64,000 bases of DNA, from assembly GCF_000214035.2 (NCBI RefSeq), contig NZ_AFHG01000050.1:1-64000 (forward strand), read 5' to 3'. Positions within the stretch are counted from its first letter, which is position 1. Each line of letters opens with the position of its first letter. This DNA comes from Methyloversatilis universalis FAM5. GTDB taxonomy: Bacteria; Pseudomonadota; Gammaproteobacteria; Burkholderiales; Rhodocyclaceae. The notes beneath the pieces were generated by a model, which was not told where the DNA came from, did not search any database, and saw only the letters and a list, made by a program, of their open reading frames with translations. Both the position numbers and the translations under genes were made by a program. Shown here one piece after another: positions 1 through 7,937 of the stretch.

Positions 1-450
1 ACCGACTTCACCGAAGCGGAAGACCGCAGCCACTGCCTCTGCCCGGCGGGCAAGCGGCTGTATCGCAACGGCGGCGAATGCACGATCAACGGCTACGCGG
101 CCACCAAATACACCGGCGCCGCACGCGACTGCGTGCCGTGCGATCAGCGCAGCCGCTGCCTGCGTACGCCGGACACAACGAAAGTGCGGCAGGTCGCCTT
201 CTTCCGCGGCAAGCGAGGCGACGCCGAATCACACACCGAGCGGATGAAGCGGCGCATCGATTCCACGGAAGGCAAACGGATGATCGCCGCCCGCTTCGCC
301 ACGGTAGAACCGGTGTTCGGCAACCTGCGGCACAACAAGCGGCTCGCCCGCTTCACGCTGCGTGGGCGCACAAAGGTGGATGGGCAATGGAAGCTGTACT
401 GCCTGGTGCACAACATCGAAAAGCTCGGGCACCACGGCTACGCAAATTAG
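1..450 (+). pseudogene. IS1182-family transposase, C-terminal fragment (cut by window edge)
   Basis: The open frame enters from the left edge in frame 1 and stops at 448-450. Its 149 residues carry a cysteine cluster (CxC, then CVPCxxxxxC) followed by the segment GKRMIAARFATVEPVFGNLR and LYCLVHNIEKL. This is the usual end of the DDE transposase of IS1182-type elements, in which the glutamate of VEPVFGN is the last catalytic acid. Whether the upstream part exists cannot be seen. It is labelled pseudogene only because the visible part is partial and a second, broken copy follows directly; the element could be intact beyond the edge. Confidence 0.75.
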
Positions 451-604
451 GTAAGCTCGCGAACGAGCCACGACGACGGCATCGCGCCGGTCACGGGCAA
501 GGGCTGAGGTCAGGAGACGACGATGAAACGAAGATCGCGGAGCTGAAATGAGGATGAACGACTTCGGACCGGCCAAGGCCGGATGCAACCGCTTGCCCCG
601 GAAC

Positions 605-645
605 GGGGTATTTCTACAGCGTCGTTGAGGCTGTAGAGAAACCCC
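605..645. repeat. Imperfect hairpin at the presumed IS end
   Basis: A 16-base arm at 605-620 (ending TTTCTACAGC) and a nearly complementary arm at 630-645 (starting GCTGTAGA) surround a 9-base loop. It sits 155 bases after the transposase stop and 66 bases before the next transposase fragment, where the right terminal structure of an IS1182-type element would be expected. It could also be a transcript terminator of the element. The exact element boundary was not resolved. Confidence 0.5.
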
Positions 646-710
646 TCCCACCCCTCCCGCCGTCCAAATGCCGTCGTTATGATTGCGCATCGCCTCTCCG
701 GAGCCATGCG

Positions 711-923
711 ATGCCGCGATTCAAGACGCCCGACTACGGCTTGAAGCTCATCCCGGTCGATTTCGCGCAGCAGGTACTGCCCGGTACCTTCGAGTTCGCC
801 CTCTGCCATCTGGTCGACAACGACCTCGATCAGTCTGCCCCGCACGCCGAATACGCGAACGAGGCAGTCGGCGCCTCGGCTTTCAAATCAGCACTTCGGC
901 TCAAGCTCTTTCTGCTCGGGTAA
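711..923 (+). pseudogene. IS1182-family transposase, N-terminal fragment
   Basis: The 70-residue frame starts MPRFKTPDYGLKLIPVDFAQ and continues to FEFALCHLVDNDLD. This is the highly conserved N-terminus of IS1182-type transposases, whose full length is several hundred residues. After about 50 residues the similarity fades and a stop follows at 921-923; no further transposase sequence is seen downstream. It is therefore a dead N-terminal stub. It lies head-to-tail with the C-terminal fragment ending at 450, which suggests two tandem insertions or a deletion inside a duplicated element. Confidence 0.75.
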
Positions 924-1053
924 CCGCAACGGCCATCGGGATTCGTGTGACGTGCGGAGACGCGAGCCACGCAGTCATACGAAATGCCGATGGCAATGGC
1001 GGTGAACGCATGCTGAAGTGCGTTCGGTCGCCTTCATGCCAATCTTTTGCGCC

Positions 1054-1431
1054 ATGCGGAGCAAGCGCCTCGTCGTAATCGACGTGTCCATCGCCGTCCT
1101 GGTAGCCAGTGTTGTCTGGTGTGCCCAGTCCGTCGGGGCGGCAGAAGAGCCGTTTGATGCGGCGCGGTGGCCGCGGCTGCGCGATCAGGTGCGACTCAAC
1201 GATCCGGGCTGCGTCCGGGGCGGCATGGCGCTGGCGCTCGTGCGCACTGATGCGATGCCCAGACGCACCCGCGCCGAGGTGATTGCGCGGCTCGGTGTGC
1301 CGGACGAAGGCGCTGCGGAGACGCTGCGCTATGGTCTCGGCCAGTGCCATTGGGATTGGCGGCACAGCGCGCTGGTGGTCGGCTTCGATTCCCCCGGGCG
1401 CGCCGACCGGGTCGGGGTGGATAGGGAATGA
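1054..1431 (+). CDS. Secreted hypothetical protein, possible SmpA/BamE-like fold
   Basis: A 125-residue protein with a hydrophobic N-terminal signal segment (about residues 8-28, ending near AAEE) and a small mature domain. The mature part has the pattern TRAEVIARLGVPDE, then tryptophan-rich QCHWDWRHSALVVGFD and a short end. That order resembles small SmpA/OmlA/BamE-like lipoprotein domains, but no lipobox cysteine is obvious, so the family is a guess. Alternative in-frame starts are GTG 1018 and ATG 1036; no convincing ribosome-binding site decides between them. It lies just after the IS remnants, and its function is unknown. Confidence 0.45.
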   Translation: MRSKRLVVIDVSIAVLVASVVWCAQSVGAAEEPFDAARWPRLRDQVRLNDPGCVRGGMALALVRTDAMPRRTRAEVIARLGVPDEGAAETLRYGLGQCHWDWRHSALVVGFDSPGRADRVGVDRE

Positions 1432-1452
1432 ACTTCAAACACTCATGGCTCC

Positions 1453-1869
1453 ATGACGGACAGGCTCAAGACACCTCGCATAACCCCAGGTGCCATCGCA
1501 GGGCATGTCGGCATGAACTGTAATTGCCCACTGTGTGGCGAGAACATCTCGCGCCGACGATTGAAGAAGGTGGCACTTCCCGGCGAATCGTCATGGCTGG
1601 CATTCAGATGGTTTCTCGAATGTCCGGCCTGCACCGGCGCGCTGCAACTGCATCCTCACCCCTTTGAATGCGCTGCCTCGCGGTGGGTACTGATCGGGGT
1701 TGCGATACTCAATGGAGGAGCGCTGCTGTTCGGCGTCAAGACGCCGCTGTCGCTTGCGCTGCTCTCGATGGCCCTGGTCGCGTTCGGGCCATTCATCGGG
1801 CGGGCTCTGGTGGTTCCGGCCGACTGGCCCCGGTATGCGCCGCACGCTTCAGGCGAGCGCAAGGCCTGA
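1453..1869 (+). CDS. Zinc-ribbon membrane protein, hypothetical
   Basis: A 138-residue protein with two CxxC pairs: CPLC at about residues 25-28 and CPAC at about 57-60. These probably form a zinc ribbon of rubredoxin type. Two hydrophobic segments follow (about residues 78-95 and 97-116), so the ribbon probably faces the cytoplasm from a small membrane anchor. A second in-frame ATG at 1513 would start just before the first CxxC pair. No family is recognised. It is followed by another small membrane protein on the same strand. Confidence 0.5.
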   Translation: MTDRLKTPRITPGAIAGHVGMNCNCPLCGENISRRRLKKVALPGESSWLAFRWFLECPACTGALQLHPHPFECAASRWVLIGVAILNGGALLFGVKTPLSLALLSMALVAFGPFIGRALVVPADWPRYAPHASGERKA

Positions 1870-1927
1870 TGTGGTGATGCATCTTGATTCCCGTCAATTT
1901 CACTGCGCCGCGACGGAGACCGCCCAC

Positions 1928-2185
1928 ATGACCCTGTTCTTCCTGTGCGCCTTCTTCGCCGCGCTATGGCTGATCGGCCTGCCGCTTTACCACGCATTCT
2001 TCGCCTGTCAGGGTGAGCGCGATGCGCTGCAGGCGAACTTCGGGCGGCTTCGGCAGGACAGACGCTTGCGCGGCCGCTGCCTGCTCGGGCTGTTCGTGCT
2101 GCTGAATGCGTGGTCGCTGTATCCGCTGCGGGGCGTGTGCGTTGCGATGGCGGTCATCGCGGCTTTTGTGCTGGTCACGCGGTAG
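1928..2185 (+). CDS. Small two-helix membrane protein, hypothetical
   Basis: An 85-residue protein with a hydrophobic N-terminal helix (about residues 2-26), a charged middle rich in arginine, and a second hydrophobic stretch (about 50-84). The reading frame is open further upstream, but that part is arginine/serine-rich antisense-like sequence, so ATG 1928 is chosen. No catalytic motif or known family is recognised. It might be co-transcribed with the zinc-ribbon protein 58 bases upstream. Confidence 0.4.
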   Translation: MTLFFLCAFFAALWLIGLPLYHAFFACQGERDALQANFGRLRQDRRLRGRCLLGLFVLLNAWSLYPLRGVCVAMAVIAAFVLVTR

Positions 2186-2302
2186 TGAACACGTGCGTAC
2201 GAAGGTTCTTTTCATCGCTCGCTTTCAGGCCCCGCAGCTGTCCTGCTTCATGGCTGTTCCGTCCCGTTGTGGCACTCTACGCAGATGAATATGGAGGTTG
2301 CT

Positions 2303-2527
2303 ATGCCCCGTCCGCTGGAAGCCCTTGCCGAAGAAGTGCTCCAACTTGCGCCGGAAGCACGGGCCAGGCTGCTCGACCGTGTGGTGGCCAGTCTGGATGC
2401 GGATCGTGCCCGTGATGCCGCCTGGGATGCGCTGGCCGCGGAGCGGGACGCCGAGCTTGAATCCGGTGAGGCAGTGGCCATTCCGGTCGAGCAGACGCTC
2501 GCCCGCCTTCGTGCGGAACTGGAGTGA
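2303..2527 (+). CDS. Antitoxin, putative addiction module component family
   Basis: A 74-residue acidic helical protein. The pattern LEALAEEVLQLAPEARARLLDRVVASLD, followed by a tail ending VEQTLARLRAELE, matches the 'putative addiction module component' antitoxins, which pair with RelE/ParE toxins. The start is set by a GGAGG at 2293-2297, six bases before ATG 2303; in-frame ATGs at 2285 and 2291 would put this site inside the gene. The stop overlaps the GTG of the toxin gene by four bases (GTGA), the usual arrangement for toxin-antitoxin pairs. Confidence 0.8.
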   Translation: MPRPLEALAEEVLQLAPEARARLLDRVVASLDADRARDAAWDALAAERDAELESGEAVAIPVEQTLARLRAELE

Positions 2528-2820
2528 AGGTTTCGATTCACCCGGGTGCGGATCGTGATCTCACCGATGCTTTCCGCTTCTACAGATCGGAGGCCGGTAG
2601 CCGTGTGGCGGGCCGGTTTCTGGCCGAGTTCGAGCGCGTAACGAAGCTTCTTGCCGAATACCCGGACCTCGGCACGCCTACTGGCGCTGATCGCCGGGCA
2701 TATCCGCTTGTCGGCTTTCCCTACGCGGTCATCATCTATTGCAGGAAGGATTACGGCCTGCAGGTGCTGGTGGTTCGGTACCAGAGCCGCCATCCCGCGC
2801 ACGGCGAGCGACGATCCTGA
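2524..2820 (+). CDS. RelE/ParE-family toxin
   Basis: A 98-residue basic protein starting at GTG 2524. It shows the RelE/ParE layout: an early HPGADRDLTDAFRFY helix, a conserved FLAEFERVTKLLAEYPDLGTP segment, then RAYPLVGFPYAVIIY and the terminal strand LQVLVVRYQSRHP. Family members cleave ribosome-bound mRNA or poison gyrase, and the sequence alone does not say which. It overlaps the antitoxin gene by four bases, so the two are translationally coupled. The pair lies next to IS remnants in a small-gene region, which fits a mobile or stabilising module. Confidence 0.82.
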   Translation: MKVSIHPGADRDLTDAFRFYRSEAGSRVAGRFLAEFERVTKLLAEYPDLGTPTGADRRAYPLVGFPYAVIIYCRKDYGLQVLVVRYQSRHPAHGERRS

Positions 2821-2893
2821 TTTGTCATCGGACATGCGTGTCGCCGTCGGTGCCGGTTTCTCCCCTGCTGCCTGCCCCGAGTGAGCCCCCTCC

Positions 2894-3508
2894 ATGAGCA
2901 TGATTCTCGAACTGCATACCGTCAGCGACGCCAGCCTGGCCCGCGTGCTGGCAGATCCGCCGCTGGTGTGGAAGGTGGTGTCGCCGGACGACGACACGCT
3001 GTACGACGCGGCGCGCGCAGAGGCGGGTGGCGCGGAGGCCGGGTTCTTCCAGCGCCTGTTCGGCTGGCCTGCGCGCGCAAGGCCGCCTGCGGTGGATTTT
3101 TCGCTGGCCCCGGGCGAGGTCGACACCATTGATCTCGACAAGGCCTGGCACGGCATTCATTTCATGCTGACCGGCACCGCTTGGGAGGGCGCGCCGCCGC
3201 TGAACTTCCTGCTGCACGGCGGTACGGAGATCGGCGAGGTCGAGGTCGGTTATGGCCCGGCGCGCGGCATGACGGCGGCCGAGGTGAAGGCGGTGGCCGG
3301 CGCGCTCGCCGGCATCGACGAGGCGTTCATGCGCGCGCGCTTCGACCCGGCGCAGATGATGCAGCTCGACATCTACCCCGGCATCTGGGACCGCGACCCG
3401 GCCGAAGACGACAGCCTGGGCTATTGCCTGGAGTACTTCAGCGAACTGAAGGCCTTCGTCACGCGGGCGGCGGAGCGGGGCGCGGGGCTCGTCATCACGC
3501 TCACCTGA
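2894..3508 (+). CDS. DUF1877 / YfbM-family protein
   Basis: A 204-residue cytoplasmic protein. It has an N-terminal SMILELHTVSD start, then DLDKAWHGIHFMLTGT, GTEIGEVEVGYGPARGMTAAEVKAVAGAL and DIYPGIWDRD. This order is typical of the DUF1877 family, named after E. coli YfbM. Family members have no established biochemical role. There is no signal peptide or membrane segment. It is a single gene 73 bases after the toxin, with a short untranslated gap and no sign of coupling. Confidence 0.75.
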   Translation: MSMILELHTVSDASLARVLADPPLVWKVVSPDDDTLYDAARAEAGGAEAGFFQRLFGWPARARPPAVDFSLAPGEVDTIDLDKAWHGIHFMLTGTAWEGAPPLNFLLHGGTEIGEVEVGYGPARGMTAAEVKAVAGALAGIDEAFMRARFDPAQMMQLDIYPGIWDRDPAEDDSLGYCLEYFSELKAFVTRAAERGAGLVITLT

Positions 3509-3667
3509 GCAGGGGCGGGCGCTGAAAGCGTCATCGAACGTGCCGTGACCCGCGCGGGCGGGCGATACTGTCGGCCCGGCGATGTCGCGCCGGACCTGCC
3601 GCGGGGCTGGTCGAACAGCCGTCCGGGCTTCGAGGCCCTCTTTGTTTTCACGATTCGGGAGTACTGG

Positions 3668-3991
3668 ATGTCACGCCACCGTTCGCGCCGCCTGCGCAAG
3701 AAGCTGCATGTCGACGAGTTTCAGGAAATGGGTTTCGAGGTCACGTTCAGACTGAACGCCGGCCTGTCCGCCGAACAGATGGGCGTCTTCTGGGACGCCT
3801 TCATCGGTGACGCGATCGAAGCCAACGGGCTGCTCTACGGCGGCTCGACCGACGGCATGGCCTGTCTGCGCAAGCGCGGCTCGGCGGAGGAGTCGCACCG
3901 CGAGGCGGTTCGCGCCTGGCTCGCCGCGCGCCCCGAGGTGAGCGAAGCCACTGTCGGCCCGCTGATTGACGTGTGGTATCTCGAACGCTGA
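3668..3991 (+). CDS. yggL: YggL-family 50S ribosome-associated protein
   Basis: A 107-residue protein starting with the basic stretch MSRHRSRRLRKKLHVDEF and continuing with QEMGFEVTF, a helical WDAFIGDAIEANGLLYGG and the closing VGPLIDVWYLER. This is the full-length pattern of YggL (DUF469), which binds the 50S ribosomal subunit. The frame is open upstream to 3545, but GGGAG at 3658-3662 supports ATG 3668. A short GC hairpin followed by a T-rich stretch lies just upstream (about 3628-3650) and could be a weak terminator or attenuator. Confidence 0.85.
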   Translation: MSRHRSRRLRKKLHVDEFQEMGFEVTFRLNAGLSAEQMGVFWDAFIGDAIEANGLLYGGSTDGMACLRKRGSAEESHREAVRAWLAARPEVSEATVGPLIDVWYLER

Positions 3992-4076
3992 GCGCGGGCG
4001 GGTTCGTCCGGCCGGCCTTTCATCCCGTCACGGCAGGTCGGCGGATGCGGTCTGCCGCAGTCAGCCGGTCATCATC

Positions 4077-4704
4077 ATGAAGCCCGACCTCGTCCTGTTC
4101 GACTTCGACGGCACGCTGGCCGATTCCTTCCATCTGTTCCTCGATGCCTGGACCCACGCGGCGAAGCGGCATGGCTTCCGCTGCTTCGAGCATGCGGAGC
4201 TTGAGCGCCTGCGCCAGCTCAGTGCGCGCGAAATCGTCGCGGAGTCGGGCATTCCGTTCTGGAAGCTGCCGTGGGTGGCGCGCACGATGCGCGACTGTGT
4301 GCGCCGGCGGTCGGACGAAATCGCGCTGTTCGACGGCGTGCCCGAACTGCTGCAGGCGCTGAAGGCGGCGGACGTGCCGGTCGGCATCGTCATGTCGAAC
4401 GCGCGACACGGTGGAGCGGGTGCTCGGCCCCGGCTGCCGGCCGCTGGTCGCGCACTGGGGCTGCGGTGCTTCGCTGTTCGGCAAGGCGGCGCTCACCCGG
4501 CGGGTGATGAAGGCGGCCGGCGTACCTGCGGCACGCACGGTGAGCGTGGGCGACGAGCTGCGCGACCTCGACGTGGCGCGCACGCTCGGGCTGGATTTCA
4601 TCGCGGTGGCGTGGGGCTATACCGCGCCGGCGCGCTTCGCCGGCCTGCCCGGCGTGCGGCTGTGCGATACGCCGCATGCGCTGCGGGCTGTGCTGACCGG
4701 CTGA
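4077..4704 (+). pseudogene. HAD-superfamily phosphatase (Gph-like), frameshifted
   Basis: The N-terminal part carries HAD motif I, DFDGTLADS at residues 9-17, and motif II ending VMSN. The frame then loses homology near base 4404. Reading continues in another frame from 4405 with motif III (GKAALTRRVMKAAG) and motif IV (VGDELRDLDVARTLG), up to the stop at 4702-4704. A two-base deletion inside the repeat GCGCGCGAC (now GCGCGAC) would restore one continuous protein of about 209 residues. The gene is thus broken in this sequence, or the assembly has an error there. Gph-like enzymes hydrolyse phosphoglycolate or similar small phosphates. Confidence 0.8.
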
Positions 4705-4764
4705 CGTGCCGATGTCGGGCTGGCTGCGTGTATCGTGCCGTCATTCCGTACTGAGGCGCCGACC

Positions 4765-5199
4765 ATGAGTGGCGAACACGAAAATCCCCGCCTCGAACTG
4801 GCGCGCATCGCCGGTGACACTGCCCGCCATTACGGCACCATGCGTTTCGCCATGTTCACGGTGTTTTCCGCGGTGTTGGGCGCGCTGCTGTCGTTCGCGT
4901 TTTCGCAGGGCGGCACGCTGTTCATCGCGCACGCGCCGCACCGGGTCGGTCTGGCCGCGGCGGGCGGCGCGCTGTCGGTGCTCTTCCTGCTGGCCGAACT
5001 GCGCATATCGCGGCTGGTCACTTTCTACCAGGAGGCCGCCTACGCAGCCGGCGCGCTGCCGCGACCGCCGGGGCACGAGCGCTGGAAGGGCGTGATTGTG
5101 CTGACCATGGTGGCGCCCTACGCGTTTTCGGCGGTGTTCTGGCTGCTGGCCGGCTGCGGCTTCATCGTGTTTCCGCTCTATCCGGCGGCCGCGGGCTGA
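4765..5199 (+). CDS. Multi-pass membrane protein, hypothetical
   Basis: A 144-residue protein starting MSGEHENPRLELARIAGD, with four hydrophobic segments at roughly residues 28-48, 60-82, 83-100 (weaker) and 112-140. A GAGG lies about nine bases before ATG 4765. No conserved catalytic residues or known family are recognised. It ends shortly before the candidate small RNA and the phospholipid operon, but nothing in the sequence ties it to them. Confidence 0.55.
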   Translation: MSGEHENPRLELARIAGDTARHYGTMRFAMFTVFSAVLGALLSFAFSQGGTLFIAHAPHRVGLAAAGGALSVLFLLAELRISRLVTFYQEAAYAAGALPRPPGHERWKGVIVLTMVAPYAFSAVFWLLAGCGFIVFPLYPAAAG

Positions 5200-5252
5200 G
5201 CGGCGCACGCGCCTGTCGCACGCGCGTCACGTTGCCGGGCCACACTGGCGGC

Positions 5253-5318
5253 CTCCTCCTCCACAGCCTTGCTGTGGTTCTTGATCCATCGTCCTGCCCC
5301 GGGGCGATGGATGCTTTT
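5253..5318 (+). ncRNA. Candidate anti-Shine-Dalgarno small RNA, copy 1
   Basis: The block CTCCTCCTCCACAGC (5253-5267) is identical over 15 bases to 7938-7952. It runs into a perfect 7-bp hairpin (CCACAGC, CTT loop, GCTGTGG; 5261-5277). It is followed by TTCT and then a second stem with arms ATCCATCG (5284-5291) and CGATGGAT (5305-5312), ending in GCTTTT. A weak -10-like CACACT lies at 5241-5246. The CUCCUCC 5' end is complementary to ribosome-binding sites. No protein is encoded here. The ends are inferred, not observed. Confidence 0.5.
5284..5318 (+). terminator. Terminator-like stem-loop ending candidate small RNA 1
   Basis: An 8-bp stem has arms at 5284-5291 and 5305-5312 with a GC-rich loop, followed by a short run of four T (5315-5318). 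The T-run is short, so termination efficiency is uncertain. Confidence 0.45.
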
Positions 5319-5494
5319 CCCGCCTTTCTCTTCCTCCTCCCCGTTTCCTGCGCGCAGCGATGCGCTCCCTCCGCTTCCGCTGACGATGACAGCGCGGACG
5401 TGCGCTCATGACGAAAGGGTGCATTGCCGGCACAATCCGTCGTTGCGCGTGCGGCGGGCGCTGCGTGCGACCTTCTGTCTGGCGGGAGACGACA

Positions 5495-6136
5495 GTGACG
5501 AACGATGTGCAGGACAACCGGCGGCCGATCGCCGCGCGCTCGGCCGGCTGGGCGCAGCGCAGTGCGGCGGCGCTTGCGCGCGGTGCGGTCACGCCGAACC
5601 AGATTTCGGTCATCAGCATCCTGTTCGCTGCGGCCGGTGCGGCGCTGCTGCTGTGGTGGCCGACGCCGGGCGGTCTGGTCGGCTGCGCGCTGGCGATACA
5701 GGGGCGGCTGATCTGCAATCTGCTGGACGGCATGGTGGCGGTCGAGGGCGGCAAGAAATCGGCGCTCGGTGCGCTGTACAACGAATTCCCGGACCGCGTC
5801 GCCGACTCTCTGCTCATCATCGCGCTCGGCTACGCGGTCGGCTGGCCGGCGCTCGGCTGGTTCGGCGCGCTGGCGGCGGCGCTGACCGCCTACATCCGCG
5901 TGTTCGGCGGCGCGCTCGGTCTGGCGCAGAGCTTCCGCGGGCCGATGGCCAAGCAGCACCGCATGGCCGTGATGACCATCGCCTGCCTGATCGGCGCCGG
6001 CGAACTGGCCTGGGCCGGCAGTCACTGGGCGCTGCAGGCGGCCTGCGTGGTCATCGCCGCCGGTTCGGTGATCACCTGCGTCACGCGCACGCAGGGCATC
6101 GCCCGCCAGCTCACCGCGGCGGGGCCGTCATGCTGA
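5495..6136 (+). CDS. CDP-alcohol phosphatidyltransferase family protein (YnbA-like) with variant active-site motif
   Basis: A 213-residue membrane protein. GTG 5495 is chosen as start because GGGAG lies at 5484-5488; the frame is open upstream. The family motif D-x2-DG-x2-AR-x8-G-x3-D-x3-D appears around residues 75-100 as N75, D78, G79, A82, V83, G92, N96, D100. Two of the four metal-binding aspartates are thus asparagine and the arginine is valine. Family members transfer a phospho-alcohol from or to CDP-diacylglycerol. Several hydrophobic helices follow. Its stop overlaps the next gene by seven bases, and with the acyltransferase and CdsA-like gene it forms a phospholipid operon reminiscent of E. 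coli ynbA-ynbB. Confidence 0.75.
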   Translation: MTNDVQDNRRPIAARSAGWAQRSAAALARGAVTPNQISVISILFAAAGAALLLWWPTPGGLVGCALAIQGRLICNLLDGMVAVEGGKKSALGALYNEFPDRVADSLLIIALGYAVGWPALGWFGALAAALTAYIRVFGGALGLAQSFRGPMAKQHRMAVMTIACLIGAGELAWAGSHWALQAACVVIAAGSVITCVTRTQGIARQLTAAGPSC

Positions 6137-6729
6137 TTTCCGCGCTGCTGATCGGAATCACCCGCGCGCTGGTGGGCGCCGCACCGCGCTGGCAGGGCAG
6201 CGCGCCGTCGCCGGCGCAGCGCATCTACTTCGCCAACCACTCCAGCCACATCGACACGCTGGCGCTGTGGTCGGCCCTGCCGCGCGCGCTTCGTCGCCGT
6301 ACGCGACCGGTGGCGGCCGCCGACTACTGGAACACCGACGCGGTGCGCCGCTGCATCGCGGTGCGCGGGCTGAACGCGGTATTCATCGAGCGCCAGCGCA
6401 GCGAGGCGACGAAAGACCCGCTGGCACCGCTGACCGAAGCGCTCGCCGCCGGCGATTCGCTGATCATCTTTCCGGAAGGCACGCGCAATCTGCAGCCGCT
6501 GCCGGGGCCGTTCAAGGCCGGGCTGTTCCATCTGGCCGAGCGCTTCCCCGAGGTCGAACTGGTGCCGGTGTACCTGGAAAACCTGCACCGCTGCATGCCC
6601 AAGGGCACCTTCTTTCCAGTGCCGCTGATCTGCACGGTGCGCTTCGGTGCGCCGCTGGCGCGTATCGAGGGTGAAGACAAAACGGCGTTTCTGGAGCGCG
6701 CCCGGCGCGCGGTCATCGATCTGGCCTGA
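6130..6729 (+). CDS. 1-acyl-sn-glycerol-3-phosphate acyltransferase (PlsC-like)
   Basis: A 199-residue protein with the acyltransferase motifs in order: NHSSHID (H-x4-D) at about residues 36-42, GLNAVFIER at about 80-88, and FPEGTRN at about 115-121. A hydrophobic N-terminus (MLISALLIGITRALVG) probably anchors it to the inner membrane. Members acylate lysophosphatidic acid or related glycerolipids. ATG 6130 overlaps the end of the CDP-alcohol phosphotransferase gene, so translation is probably coupled. It is on the short side for a PlsC protein, but all key motifs are present. Confidence 0.85.
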   Translation: MLISALLIGITRALVGAAPRWQGSAPSPAQRIYFANHSSHIDTLALWSALPRALRRRTRPVAAADYWNTDAVRRCIAVRGLNAVFIERQRSEATKDPLAPLTEALAAGDSLIIFPEGTRNLQPLPGPFKAGLFHLAERFPEVELVPVYLENLHRCMPKGTFFPVPLICTVRFGAPLARIEGEDKTAFLERARRAVIDLA

Positions 6730-6773
6730 ACCGACGCGGCCGGCCTGCCGCGCGACAACAAAAAGGAAACGGA

Positions 6774-7718
6774 ATGAGCGCACAGGACAAGTTCTACTGG
6801 CTGATGGGCGGCATCGGTGCCGTGCTGCTGCTGTCGTCGCTGATCGGCTGGGTGCTGTCGCGGCGGGTCAGCGGCGAGTCGGGCCGCGCCGTGGTCGACA
6901 ACCTCAATGCGCGCATCAAGGCCTGGTGGATCATGGTGGCCGTGTTCGCGGTCGCCTTCATGCTCGGCAGGATGGCCACCATCGTCATGTTCGCGCTCAT
7001 CTCGTGGTTCGCGCTGCGCGAATTCATGACGCTGACGCCGACCCGGCCGGGCGACCACCGCGCGCTGTCGGTGTCCTTCTTCATCGCGATTCCGCTGCAG
7101 TACGCGCTGATCGCCGACCAGTGGTACGCGCTGTTCTCGATCCTGATTCCGGTCTACGGCTTCCTGCTGCTGCCTTCGCTGTCGGTGCTCGCGCAGGACG
7201 TCGAACACTTTCTCGAACGCGCCGCCAAGATCCAGTGGGGCGTGATGCTCACCATCTACTGCATCAGCCACGTGCCGGCGCTGCTGCTGCTCGACATTCC
7301 CGACTACGCCGGCCAGAACGCGCTGCTGCTGTTCTACCTGCTGCTCGTTGTGCAGCTGAGCGACGTGCTGCAGTACGTGTTCGGCAAGCTGTTCGGCAGG
7401 ACGAAGATCGCGCCTGTGGTGAGCCCGTCGAAAACGGTGGAAGGTTTCGTCGGCGGCGCGCTGTCGGCCACCGCGGTCGGTGCCGCGATGTGGTGGATCA
7501 CGCCCTTCACGCCGCTGCAGGCGGCGGGCATGTCGGCCGCCATCGTCGTGATGGGTTTCCTCGGCGGGCTGGTGCTGTCGGCGGTCAAGCGCAGCCTGGG
7601 CGCGAAGGACTGGGGCAGCATGATCCAGGGCCACGGCGGCATGATGGACCGCATGGATTCGGTCAGCTTCGCCGCACCGGTGTTCTTCCACCTGACGCGC
7701 TATTTCTTCACGCCCTGA
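6774..7718 (+). CDS. Phosphatidate cytidylyltransferase (CdsA/YnbB-like)
   Basis: A 314-residue protein with about eight membrane helices. It has the complete CTP-transferase signature near the C-terminus: S-x-V-KR-x4-KD-x-G, then GHGGMMDRMDS (about residues 269-296). The enzyme makes CDP-diacylglycerol from phosphatidate and CTP in the inner membrane, feeding the CDP-alcohol phosphotransferase encoded two genes upstream. GGAAACGG upstream of ATG 6774 is a good ribosome-binding site. It is the last gene of the phospholipid operon. The chromosome probably carries a housekeeping cdsA elsewhere, so this is likely a paralogue of YnbB type. Confidence 0.85.
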   Translation: MSAQDKFYWLMGGIGAVLLLSSLIGWVLSRRVSGESGRAVVDNLNARIKAWWIMVAVFAVAFMLGRMATIVMFALISWFALREFMTLTPTRPGDHRALSVSFFIAIPLQYALIADQWYALFSILIPVYGFLLLPSLSVLAQDVEHFLERAAKIQWGVMLTIYCISHVPALLLLDIPDYAGQNALLLFYLLLVVQLSDVLQYVFGKLFGRTKIAPVVSPSKTVEGFVGGALSATAVGAAMWWITPFTPLQAAGMSAAIVVMGFLGGLVLSAVKRSLGAKDWGSMIQGHGGMMDRMDSVSFAAPVFFHLTRYFFTP

Positions 7719-7937
7719 GCGTGCGGACCGGACACCGCGCGGCGGGGCGGGGCAGTGCCCCACCTTCCTGCGTCGCCGCGCCTGCTGCACCACACCGCGG
7801 CAGGCCGGGGCGCAGTGCATCAGGCCTCGATCACATCGATGGCGGCGATTGCGCACCCTGAGCCGAGGGCGGAACAGCGGCGGATGGACGCGGCCGTGAC
7901 GGCGCTGCGGGCGGATGAAGTGCGGCGATACTGCGCG
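7719..7937. other. Non-coding stretch before candidate small RNA 2
   Basis: No supported gene is seen. A GC hairpin with GGGGCAGTGCCCC near 7749-7761 lies just after the cytidylyltransferase gene but lacks a T-run. The rest is GC-rich spacer. A -10-like GATACT at 7927-7932 precedes the small RNA candidate by five bases; no good -35 box is visible. Confidence 0.4.

Noticed and set aside
5333-5349. Further CTCCTCC-like stretch after candidate small RNA 1 (TTCCTCCTCCCC)
   Set aside because: It lacks the CACAGC/GCTGTG hairpin and terminator of the two candidates, so it is not counted as a third copy.
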